Below are positions 21,831 to 31,853 of a DNA stretch of 64,000 nucleotides, one piece after another. The first letter of the stretch is position 1. Every line of letters starts with the position of its first letter. The DNA comes from Zingiber officinale (Eukaryota > Streptophyta > Magnoliopsida > Zingiberales > Zingiberaceae): positions 10,488,894-10,552,893 of the forward strand of contig NC_056002.1 in NCBI RefSeq assembly GCF_018446385.1, read 5' to 3'. The position numbers were made by a program, and so were the translations under genes. The notes under the pieces were generated by a model. That model had not been told where the DNA came from. It did no database searches and saw only the letters and a program-made list of their open reading frames with translations.

Positions 21831-23040
21831 GAGGTGCGTTTTTTGGGTTTTCTGTTTCCACCGCCAAGTCATCTTCTTCCTCCCTCTCTTTCTCGCCGAT
21901 GCCGACTCCTGCCGCTCCCCTCTTCTACCTTCGACCACCACCTCTTCTCCTCTCCCTCTTTCTTCCACGACTCCGATGTTGCTCCCTCCGTTCCGTGAAC
22001 ACACCATGGCCTTTTAGCCTTCACCTCCCGTCACGCACGCCGCTACAGGAGGACAGACCTCCCCTTTCTCGTTTACCCACCACCATCGCCTGCCGTAGGA
22101 CATTGCCGCCACTAGACCAATCTCGCTGGAGCCGTCTCAGTGTCATCATCCCTTTGCTCTCCCTCCTCCCTTATCCCTGTCGACACCGCCTCCGAACGCC
22201 GCCGCCGGCATCACCCAATGCCATCTGATGTTACCTCACGAGTCGACGTTACCATCGTAGCCTCTTCGAGTGTCTCTCCTAGCGGCAGCCGCCTCAATCG
22301 CAGGTGAGGGTGTCGTGGTTGCCTCTTCTTCCTCACCGGCAAACATCGCACACCGTAGCTCCTCTTCCGGACAGCATCAGCGCCCGGTAAGAAGACCCAT
22401 ACGCCGACAGCCGCTCTTCAGCGACTGCCGCTTGCTACTGTCGACCCATTATAGAGCCGAGGGCATTGCAGTCGCATTCCACAACCCTTGCCTTCATGCC
22501 ACATGCCTGCAATCCACGGGTCAACAGTCCACGCGCCAACTCGGTCCTTGTTCTCACTCTGTGTTGTTGTAGTGCTTCGGCCTTCGTGCTGATGTTATTG
22601 TTTGATGCTCGACCTGTGGCTGTCTTGATCTACGTGCCACTTTCGTATTCCGATCTGCGTGTCGTTACCTTATTTTGATCTGCATGTCGTTGCCTTATCC
22701 CGGTTTACGTGCCGGTGCCTTTGTCTTAGCCTGCGTGCCTGTATTATATCCAGACCTACAGCTTGTCTTCCGGATCCAGACCGCATTCGGCTCCGTGCCT
22801 CTAGACCCGACTCCACATTTGACTCCCGTTCGGCTACTCTTCTAGGTCTCGACCACTCGAGCCGCGTCCCATCCCAGGGCACCCCATGGGCCAGGGTACG
22901 TTCTCCATTCATATTCTATGCATATTTCATTATTTTATGGCTTAGTCTTGTACTCATATATTCGTTGGATCTGCCTCGAGTATCGGGGTACCAGGGGCCG
23001 GGTCAACCCGGTCGCTGGCTGCAGGTAGGCCGGGTTCTGG
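21830..23040 (+). repeat. GC-rich segment inside the gypsy element, related to 1926-2880
   Basis: Sits where RT/integrase should be. CT-rich Ser/Pro-type sequence (21880-22260) is followed by repeats of the kind TGATCTGCGTGTCGTT (22600-22760) and GGGCACCCCATGGGCCAGGGTAC (22879-22900), then CCTCGAGTATCGGGGTACC and GGTCGCTGGCTGCAGG. This order is shared with 1926-2880. Either a captured host sequence or a remnant of another element; no target duplication was found at its edges. Confidence 0.5.
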
Positions 23041-23233
23041 ATTTGGCTGCCAGCCAGAGGTTTTTCATTTCATGAGTAAGGAATGCTTGAAGATCTCTGC
23101 TCGCAGTCATCTCTAGCAAGGCTTCCTCTTTCTGAGCCAATAACTCCGTCAGATGGGCAATTTGCTGAAGCAAAGATGCAAATTTGCTGGATTCCGTTGC
23201 AGGTTCCATGGATGCTTGATACTCTATTAGCAA
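23003..23233 (-). pseudogene. Antisense ORF remnant upstream of the gypsy 3' LTR (coiled-coil)
   Basis: A short minus-strand frame contains SSKFASLLQQIAHLTELLAQ and further heptad-like residues, predicted coiled coil. It lies between protease and 3' LTR in antisense, the same place and orientation as the long antisense region of the second gypsy element (39823-42086), which also ends in a coiled coil. I read it as a remnant of that extra gene; sequence similarity between the two is not obvious. Confidence 0.35.
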
Positions 23234-23540
23234 GAGGATAGCTTGAGGAAAATATGGGAAAGGTATACTCAGACCTTTTATAAGGAAGGAGAAGGTGAAG
23301 GGATTTTCTCGGAACTTGGGTTGACGCTTGGAAAACAGTGTAACATTTATAGGAGAAGAGTATGCTCGAAAATTGAAGAATCAATATACACACAGAACAA
23401 TCTCATTTATCTCCTAGGACGGCGAGAAATCCTGAAGAAGATAGACGAAAAATAGGTCGGCAGAAGATGCGAGAACCAGGTAAGGTAACAAAGGGACTTG
23501 GGTCTAGTCAGTCGGACTAGAGCCTCCTTCGACTAGACTT

Positions 23541-23554
23541 GAGGGGGAGACTTG
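23541..23554 (+). promoter_or_regulatory. Polypurine tract of the gypsy element
   Basis: GAGGGGGAGACTTG directly before the 3' LTR; the plus-strand primer site for reverse transcription. Confidence 0.7.
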
Positions 23555-25591
23555 TGATACGGTGCATGATCATGGGGTCAGTAAAATGATGTGGTTAGGA
23601 GTCAAGACCACAGGATGGTCAGGAGTCAAGCTTACGTGGAGATCAGAAGTTCAGCCCCCGTGGAGGTCAGAAGTCAAGCTTGCGTGGCCATGGTCAGAAT
23701 CTCAGCTTGCATGGCCATGGTCAAAGTCTCAGCTGACGGGGCAGTCAAATGATAGGATTACAAGTTGGACAAGATCCAACCTCGATAGTAATCAAGAACT
23801 GGGCTCACAGGCCAGGTACAGCGGAGAACTGGGCTCACAGGCCGGGTACAGCTGAGAACTGGGTCCACAGGCCAGGTACAGCTAAGGACTGAGCCCACAG
23901 GCTAGGTAAAGGCGAGGAAAGGAAGGCCTCTGGTGTAGAACAGATCTGGCATGCAGGTCGGGACATACAAGCCATGGATAACAGTAGATAGAAGCAGGTC
24001 GGAATACAGACCTGGCGAGCAGGTCGGAACATACAAGCCATGGATAACAACAGACAAAAGCAGGTCGGAATGCATACCTGGTGTGCAGGTCGGGACGTAC
24101 AAGCCATGGATAACAGTAGACAGAAGCAGGTCGGAATACAGACCTAGCGTGCAGGTCGGGACGTACAAGCCATGGATAACAGCAGACAAAAGCAAGTCGA
24201 AATACAGACCTAGCGTACAGGTCGGGGCGTACAAGCCATGGATAACAGTAGATAGAAGCAGGTCGGAATACAGATCTGGCGTGCAGGTCGGGATGTACAA
24301 GCTATGGATAATAGCAAACAAAAACAGGTCGGAATACAGACCTGGCGTGCAGGTCGGGACATACGAACCAGGGATTACTGAGGACAGAAGCAGGTCGGAA
24401 TATAGACCTAGCGTACAGGTCGAAACGTATAAGCCATGGATAACAACAGACAGTAGGTCGGAATACAGACCTGGCTTATAGGTCGGGAAGTACAAATCAT
24501 GGATTATGGAGGACCGAAGTGGGTTGGTATATAGACCTGGCGTATGCTCACCAAGGATACAGGTCGAGACTCACATCCTCACGGCATGGGATAAAGGGAT
24601 CAAAAAGTACAGATCGGAACTCAAGATTAGCGGAAGTAGATCGATGCACACAGGTCAGGATTTATAGCCTTATGGCTCAGGATACTTGGATAGATAAAAC
24701 GTATAGGTCGGGATGTGTTAGCCAAGGGTACAAAGTCAGGATTTATATCCTCATGGTCCAAGATAAGCAAAGTTGGAGGCAGACATATAGGTCGGGTTAG
24801 ATGAAGTCGGACGTACAGTTTAAGAGTAGGGATAAATAGAATCGAGCTAAGATATACAGGACACGACATGTAATGCTAATAAGAGGCAAGACCGGTCGGG
24901 GGCTGCAATAGGAGATACATAAGACAAAGTTAGAAGCACAGGTCTGGAGGCGATAGCAGATCGGGGTTAGCAAGATATCAGAACGGGGTTAGCAAGTGTA
25001 AAAACCCAGCGTAGCAATCACGAGCGGAGGATGCCAGGCACTACAGGACAAGCAAGTAAGGGAATTGTAACTATCTGTCAGAGAATAATCAGAGTGTAGG
25101 GAATATGCTAACAGTCGGGGCTCGTTACCCCTTTGGTTCTGCCGTCGGCGTATGAGAAGATGTCGCGTGTCATTCACTACTAGACAAAGTCTGACAGCCG
25201 ACATTCCCTGACACCCACCAGACCCTAGAAACATCCGTTGCAGTATAAAAAGGGATGTTTTGTCCCTTATGCTGGTACGCTCACTAGTCATTTCTTACTC
25301 GTCTTTACTTTCCGTCATTTCTCTGTGCTTCTGGGGAAAAAGTACCTGACTTGAGCGTCAGAAGGCCTGATCCGGGGACTTTTTTTCCTAGTTTATGGTC
25401 TCTAACGACTCGTGGGCTCGTCTGAGTGTGCGCATAGCCTTAGCGTCATCATCTCGGTCATCACCCTTCGTCATCCGCTCGTGTGAACGCTTCTGGAGGG
25501 TGCTAGGTAGATCGGACGCCGCAGCGACTTTCCGTCAACTTCCAGTATATCGAAACCCGCCTTCATCCGACTCAACTTCCGGACGAGATCA
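23555..25591 (+). repeat. 3' LTR of the gypsy element
   Basis: 2037 bp from TGATACGG to GATCA. Contains the 66-bp tandem array (23941-24490) and TATA box TATAAAAAGG (25244-25253). It is the undisturbed partner of the 5' LTR and shows the empty site of the solo-LTR insertion. Confidence 0.9.
23941..24490 (+). repeat. 66-bp tandem repeat array in the 3' LTR
   Basis: About eight units; TGGATAAC recurs at 24041, 24107 and 24173, exactly 66 bp apart. It generates a 176-residue false ORF on the plus strand and a 197-residue one on the minus strand, both made of 22-residue repeats. Confidence 0.9.
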
Positions 25592-25596
25592 ATTAG

Positions 25597-26372
25597 TATT
25601 ACAGAAATTGTAGTACGTGATCCTTCAAATCTTGTCTAGACTAATTAATAAAATCTCGATGAGGTTGTAACCCTTAATTTGATGTTTCAAGTTGAAACCA
25701 GAAACAGACGAAGATGAACAGCTGATGGTTTAAGCATTTGGAATCATTGATAGACACCTAATTGACAAAAAAGAGAGGAGGGAAATTAAGAGAAGCTAGG
25801 CATTTCTTGAAATGTGCTTGGGTTGTGGATTATGTTGGGCCATAACAGACAGCCCTTGCAATCATGCATTGATTTGCAATCTGCACAAATTCATTCTATA
25901 CTGAATATCGTAGTCACTGTTTTTTTTTCCCTTTCTATAGTACTGAATGCATCAATTAGTTGGTAAAAATATTTATATTCCTTCATCAAAATTTAATTAA
26001 TTTGAAGATTTTGGAATCAATGTTATACCTTTGGAATCGTATGACTGCGTGTGATCGATCGGGAGAGGAAAGCTCACTGCAACTAGGGGCTTGAGTTAGT
26101 AAAGTCACGAGTAAGGAGTGATAAAGTTATGCCAAGTAGAGAGTGTCTTTGATGTTGCCATTTTATATGGCCGAAAATAGGTTTAGCTCTAAAATACTTA
26201 ATTTAATTCCGATTTAAGCCCGCTCGCCTCTTATTAAAGAAAGACTAGTGGCCAATTTATTGAATCAATTACCTAAGTTTTTTTAAAAATATTTAAGTAC
26301 TCCTCTTACTTTTTAACGTTAATTTTTCAAAAGATCCTCCACACACAACCCATAATAATAATAATAATAATA

Positions 26373-26405
<33 letters not shown>

Positions 26406-28206
26406 ATAATACAGTATTTATCTGGCATGATGTAAATATTTATGAAACTATGACAGTCCTTTATTATAGTTAGGGTAAAAATTAAATGGTGATCTATCAT
26501 TTGCATTTTAGTCATATAGACATTTCATTCATTTCTAATTAAAGTCAAATGAGCACCCTATTTAAAACGATCTGATCTTGTCCAAAATAATATTATATTA
26601 TTTGATCATTCAATAATGTAGAAATTAATATTTAACCTCTACAACATAAAAAAGCTAGCAACTAGCTTATGCTATATTATATGATCATTCGATCGTATAG
26701 AAGCTAATAATAACTTCTATATATTGTAAAAACTAGTTGTTAGCTTTTATAGTAGTAATTTTATATCATTTTGATCTTACTTATTTGAAAGATATTCTGA
26801 TTAAAATAATATTTCAATGAGTAAAATAAATTATTGAGACTATATGATACTTATTACATTTTAAATGAATATTATTTGATTAACATCGATTATGTAAAAA
26901 TTAGCATGTATTCTCTACAACATCTGGTTTCTACAATGATAATTTTATATCATTTTAATTTTACTTTTCTAAGTGATAACTTAATGAAAACAATATTTCA
27001 ACACTTTATGATACTTATTACATTTCAAATGGACATAATTTAATCTTAATTAAGTATGTAAAAGCTAACATATAACTTATACAATGTGTAACAACTACTT
27101 ACTAGATTTTATATATTGTAGAAGTTAACTAATAGCTACTATACGTTATATAATCTATATGCTAACTTATACAACAACATTGAATGTAAAAATATTTTTA
27201 AAATTAAATCATGAGAAAAATACTCATTTGACTTTTTTTTCAAATAAAGAACGCTAATATAATATTTTAATTTAGGGTATCATTTTGATTTTTGCCCGTA
27301 AATTTATGGAAGAATATTATTTGTGTTATTTTTTATTTTTATTAAAAGAATAATTTGTATGTTTTATATTATTATTATTATTATTTAAATGAAAATATAT
27401 ATGGGCCTATGTTTGCGCGGTCACTTGTCTCTTTCCTATCATTTCACTTTCACCCTTAGCCTTTGGCTTATCCGGATCATGTATGAATAACAGTCACAAA
27501 CTTGACAATATTTTGCTCGAAAAGTCAAAAGTTATTTTCGCATGATCATGGTATTATAACTCACCAACTGCCCAAATTTGTAGGGGTCCACTCTCAAATG
27601 GCAACAGACGAGTTCATCTATGTTGTTTCCTTGTCAAACACGTCTATAAAATCCCTTTAATTTTTTAAAGTTGATATTATATATTCAATTCGATTGATTA
27701 ATTTTAGATCATCTATTTTTTATTAACTATAAAAAACAAATAAATCAAGAAGTATTCATAAGAATCTATTCAGATGGTTAGCATATATTCTTAGACCCGT
27801 TTTTAAGAAAAAAAAAATTCCTTTCTAATATACTATAGTTTAGATTTGAATCTTAAATACGTCGATTATTCCTCATCATTACACCTTTACCCCAATTAAT
27901 TGAATAAATAAATTTGAGTCAAATATATTTGGTAGATTTTATTGCGCTAATAGATCAATCAAATTAAATTGACTAAATGAATAATACGAACTAATATGTA
28001 GAAGTATAACTATGTATTAAATGAACTAACATGTGTAAATACAAAAGAAATTACTTTATTGGTTATACTAAATTGTCTTATTATAACCAAATAAAAAAAT
28101 TAAATAATTATTTTATTCTATTCTTATTATCTCTTCCATTCCATTTCACTATTTTTAGATAATTCTAAAAATCAGTATAAATGTTAATATTAATTAAATA
28201 TTAATA
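25597..28206. other. AT-rich intergenic region with diverged tandem repeats
   Basis: No gene seen. A self-complementary (AAT)n/(ATT)n tract is at 26352-26410. At about 26750-27075 two diverged copies of a roughly 185-bp unit lie in tandem (both contain AATTTTATATCATTTT.AT.TTACTT and TATGATACTTATTACATTT). The flanks (26600-26750, 27060-27170) are rich in AGCTAAC/GTTAGCT words and may be a decayed MITE-like element. Confidence 0.5.
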
Positions 28207-29028
28207 TGAATCCTGTCTGAAAATTATGGATACGGAAAGTTAGAAATGTGGTTGTTGTGTTAACTGAATGTAGACCACACTCCAATTTGCAAGCACAAGA
28301 AATGTTAGTGCCGAGTCAGGAAAGGGATCCCGACATTGGTCGTCCGATGCTCAAATCAATCACCGGCATGAAGAAGAAGACAAAACAACAATAACACAAG
28401 CGTAAGCAGTGAATAATACGTACATCTGCCAATTTACGGACCCTCTTTATATAATGCCTTGGTGGGCAACGCGTGCGCTCTTTGAGGCGTGGACACGTTC
28501 TCCTATTGGGCATGGACACGTGGTCATGGACACGTTCTCCAATTTGGTATGGGCACGCCCTCCAATTTGTCGCCGTATGATTCACCTGTCGACCATGCCT
28601 CATGTCAGCAGCCTTATCTTCCAAAAGGATATCCCGAGATAGGTCAGCAATCCTGCTGATTGGCCGAGCGAGATAGCTACTGCGCTTAGTACTCCTTCAC
28701 TTGGTCGGCCTCGACTATTCTTCTTTGCGGTGATTGGGTATAGTAGGTTGTCGCCTCCCGATCGTACAAGCGCTCCGGTCTCCTGGTGTTCTGCCGCTCC
28801 GTACTAAGCGTTTGGCGATCTTACTATATTGTTACGTTCTAAGCTACCCGATCAGCTCGCCCAAACTCGTTGTCGATCGGACATTGTCTGCCTGACCATC
28901 CCTTGTGGTTGACCTCCGCTCGGCTCCGTAGGCGAGCCCTTTAACACCTTGGCGTTAACCACCTCGACTTTGACCTCCACCTAGACAGTTAACCCATACT
29001 GGGCAGGGGCCCCTTTATCACTGTATCA
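28207..29028 (-). repeat. Left LTR arm of the inverted structure
   Basis: Aligns with 38069-39046: GTTAGTGCCGAGTCAGG, GATGCTCAAATCAATCACCGG, the TTTATATAA region, and inner end TTATCACTGTATCA followed by the flank AGTCTAGTCGAAGGAGG, which also flanks the other LTR. Confidence 0.75.
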
Positions 29029-29797
29029 CAAGCCTTCTTCTCAAGTCTAGTCGAAGGAGGTTGCAAATCCGATTGACTAGACAAGTAGGGTCTTCAGTGA
29101 CCTCCACATCCGATCGAACCATCCGTGCCTTCGAGTTTCTGATCGGCTTATATATCGTCGTCGTTCCGCTTCATTTCGCTGCCCTAGGTTGGTAGCTGTT
29201 GCTCGGGTCATTCATAAGGCTGATGGTGAATCAGTCGTTCGACTGTGTGATAATCAAATATATGTGCCACTCAGGACGGTTAACGACTACACTTAGCAAA
29301 AATTTTTCCCTGTGCTCTCTTGGATGAATGTCTTGTGATAGTGGCTGACTGTACACCCTCCCAATTGCTGGGAAACCGTGTAAATCCTTGATAATTATGA
29401 CCGAGCATGTTGTCATACCTTTTAATTAAGCCTCATTAATGTCTTCCGGTATCCGACTGCCACATGTCCCACTTTCTGCCGTCGCGTGTTTGACGTAACA
29501 GGCAGATATCCGCTCGTGATATGATAGGTGCATTTTCAAATTCTACGGCCAGATTGCGCAACCCTTGATCGGACGACTGTGGGCGACCATCCACGAAGTT
29601 TATAAATCTCGTTTTGCTTGTTGTCATCTTCATCGTTCATTGCGCCTTCCTCTTCGAGCAGTCTCTACGACACTTCTTCTCCCCTTTTTCTCCGAAGACC
29701 TTTCTTCGTAAGGTTCTTCTCTCCTTCCTTTGTCGAATCCGTGCATTGTTTCTTCCCGATTTATTTGTTTTCGACGGCTAGTTCTTCGCAACTCCCT

Positions 29798-30228
29798 ATG
29801 CCCATCCCTGGGCTCTGGTATACTTCCACCGAGTCCATATTTGACAAGGACGACATAGAAAAGATGAAGTCCACATACCATTTTCCCTCTACTTATCAAG
29901 TTGGTATCCCCTCCACTTACAACCGGCTACACGAACTGCCAGTCGGCTTTTTGACCTTCTTCAAGGACCAGTTTAGTGTAGGTCTCCAATTTCCTGTTCA
30001 TCCCTTCTTTTCTGTTGTCTGTAAATATTTACACATCTCTCTTTCATTAATTAGTGTCGAACTTCTTTCGGTTGCTGCGCGGGGTAGTAGTCCTCTTCCG
30101 TTTGCACGACATTCCCTTGACGCCTCGGGTCTTCCATTATTTCTATTACCCTAAATTGTCTAAGCCGGGAACCTTCCTATTCCAAGCCCGAGTGGGCTCG
30201 GTCTTCTTTGATAAAATGTCATGCGGAG
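29798..30228 (+). pseudogene. Antisense-gene remnant (Transposase_28-like N-terminal domain)
   Basis: The frame from the ATG at 29798 reads MPIPGLWYTSTESIF, LTFFKDQFSVGLQFPVHPFF and VVCKYLHISLS, parallel to GHWYTSIESRF, LTFFRDQFTASMRFPIHPFF and VVCKYFRISLH at 39859-40090. A frame change near 30055 shifts the rest (FRLLRGVVVLFRLHDIPLT) to another frame, and the gene stops abruptly at the inverted LTR. Confidence 0.7.
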
Positions 30229-30995
30229 GTCAACCACAAGGGCCAGTTGGGTAGACAATGTCTGATCGGCAACGGGCTTGGCTGAGCTGACCATCATCCT
30301 AGCTCGGAACAATATGGTAAGATCGTCAGAAGCTCAGTACGGAGCTGTAGAACACCAGGAGACCGGAGCGCTTGTCTGATCGAGAGACGACAACCTACTA
30401 TACCGAATCGCCGCAAGAAGAACAGCTGAGACCGACCAAGTGGAGGAGTACTGGGCCAAGCGGCTATCTCACTCGACCGATCAACATAATCGCTGACCTA
30501 TCTTGAGATATCCTTTTGGGAGATAGGGTGGTCGACATGGGGCATGGTCGACAGGTGGATCGTACAACGACAAATCGGAGGATGTGCCCATGACTAATTG
30601 GAGAACGTGTCCATGACCACGTGTCCGTGACCAATGGGAGAACATGTCCATGACCACGTGTCCAGTACCAATTGGAAAAATGTATCCGCACCCAATAAGA
30701 GAACATGCCCACGTCTCGAAAAGTGCGCACATCGCCCACCAAGACATTATATAAAGGGGGTTCAGTACACCGGTGGAGGTATGTATTATTCATTATTTAC
30801 ACTTGTGTTACTGTTGTTCTGTCTTCTTTTTTGTACCGATGACTAACTTGAGCGTCGGAGGATTAATATCGGGGGTCCCTTTACTGACTCGGCATTAACA
30901 TTTCTTGTGCTTCCAGATCGGAGCATGGTCTACATCTAATCAACATAGTAGTCATATCCCCAGCTTTCTATCTCCATGATTTTCAGATAGAATCA
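30229..30995 (+). repeat. Right LTR arm, inverted relative to the left
   Basis: Reverse complement of the left arm: GAGGTCAACCACAAGGG through GGTGGTCGACATGGGGCATGG to CTGACTCGGCATTAACA and GAATCA. Divergence from the left arm is considerable. Confidence 0.72.
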
Positions 30996-31116
30996 AATAT
31001 AATTAAACTGACTAATGATACGTAGAGAGAAAAAATCTCAAAGAAATACTAAAAATAAATACATAAATTAATCATCCACCATTTTTACTTTTGTAAGTTC
31101 TATCATTTATATATAT

Positions 31117-31346
31117 CCTTCCCCTCGGATGGGTCTAGTGGCTAGCGCATGAGGTGTTGTCATCATGAGGTCTGAGGTTCGAATCTCGGTAAAGCCGAGA
31201 TAAATGTCTCCCTTATGTGCTAGTCACTATTCCAAAAGCTAGTAGTCGTCCATGATATACTTTCTCTGTGTTGGTCCTAGGACAGGTTGGTGCGGGCGCA
31301 TTGATGGAAACGCTAGGGGCTAGCATATTCGCCTTTTGCCACCATT
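31117..31346 (+). mobile_element. tRNA-derived SINE, family 1, copy B
   Basis: Matches the copy at 3670-3873: TAGTGGCTAGCGCATGAGG (A-box region), GAGGTTCGAATCTCGG (B-box), GATAAATGTCTCCCTTATGTG and GTCCATGATATAC. Flanked by ATTTATATATAT at 31105-31116 and 31347-31358. It sits about 510 bp upstream of the MLO start codon. Confidence 0.82.
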
Positions 31347-31358
31347 ATTTATATATAT

Positions 31359-31853
31359 ATCTCTACCTAAGATTACTTCTTGAAATTTTTTCTCAGATTT
31401 TTGACTCTGGATATCATTTTTCAATTAAACTACTTCACAGAATCTTCGGAAGCAACTCTGCTAATTCGATGAACTAATAGAAATGGCACGCTTCTGGAAG
31501 AAACTGATCAGGACAGACACCACCTTGCAAGATCCGGAATTGACAATGGACCATGCATTCACGCGTCAATCTAGGACCAAATCCGTCGTGCAAAAACAAG
31601 CAACTCCATTCAAAAGAGTCCACGGGAGTTTTCGAAGCCCGTCATCAAATGTCAACTGTTTATACACGACTGACTGTTTTTGGTTCCTCTTTACTAACTC
31701 CGTCAAGCACAGCGCTGAGCTCCATTGGAACTCCTCTTTTTTCAGCTGCCGCGCTTGACTAGGTTGTTTACAGTTCCCCACCGCGTTCCGATTCATCTCC
31801 CCTTGCATATACGTTCGACATGAGATAGACAGAGAGAGGGAGGAGGGGCAGCA
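31359..31853 (+). promoter_or_regulatory. Upstream region of the MLO gene
   Basis: Region between the SINE and the MLO start codon, expected to hold the core promoter and 5' UTR. A GA-rich stretch (GAGATAGACAGAGAGAGGG) precedes the ATG. No clear TATA box. The short ORF at 31483 is not supported. Confidence 0.4.

Larger units (their letters stand above)
7728..25591 (+). mobile_element. Ty3/gypsy LTR retrotransposon (gag-protease type, no RT/integrase), with nested insertions
   Basis: Terminal repeats begin TGATATGG/TGATACGG and end ..ATCA; the element is flanked by a perfect 5-bp duplication ATTAG (7723-7727 and 25592-25596). Its own internal part, with insertions removed, is only about 3.8 kb: leader, gag, an aspartic protease, a GC-rich segment of unclear origin and an antisense ORF remnant before the polypurine tract. 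Reverse transcriptase, RNase H and integrase are absent, so it must have depended on another element. Gag and protease wording (INxISGGxTDGDS type, DTGSS protease) places it near the Tat/Retand side of plant gypsy elements; that lineage call is inference. Confidence 0.88.
28207..30995. mobile_element. Inverted-LTR structure derived from the gypsy family of 38069-46484
   Basis: Two LTRs of one family face each other: 28207-29028 in the orientation of the 38069-39046 LTR, and 30229-30995 reversed and lacking about 130 bp at its inner end. Between them lies about 1.2 kb with the antisense ORF of that family. Both outer ends are therefore the same LTR end (U5 side). A 5-bp AATAT flanks both sides (28203-28207 and 30996-31000, one base shared with the end), so it may have inserted as a unit, though in AT-rich DNA this is weak. 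Confidence 0.7.

Noticed and set aside
23902-24495. 197-aa repetitive minus-strand ORF and its 176-aa plus-strand partner
   Set aside because: Both are products of the 66-bp LTR array.
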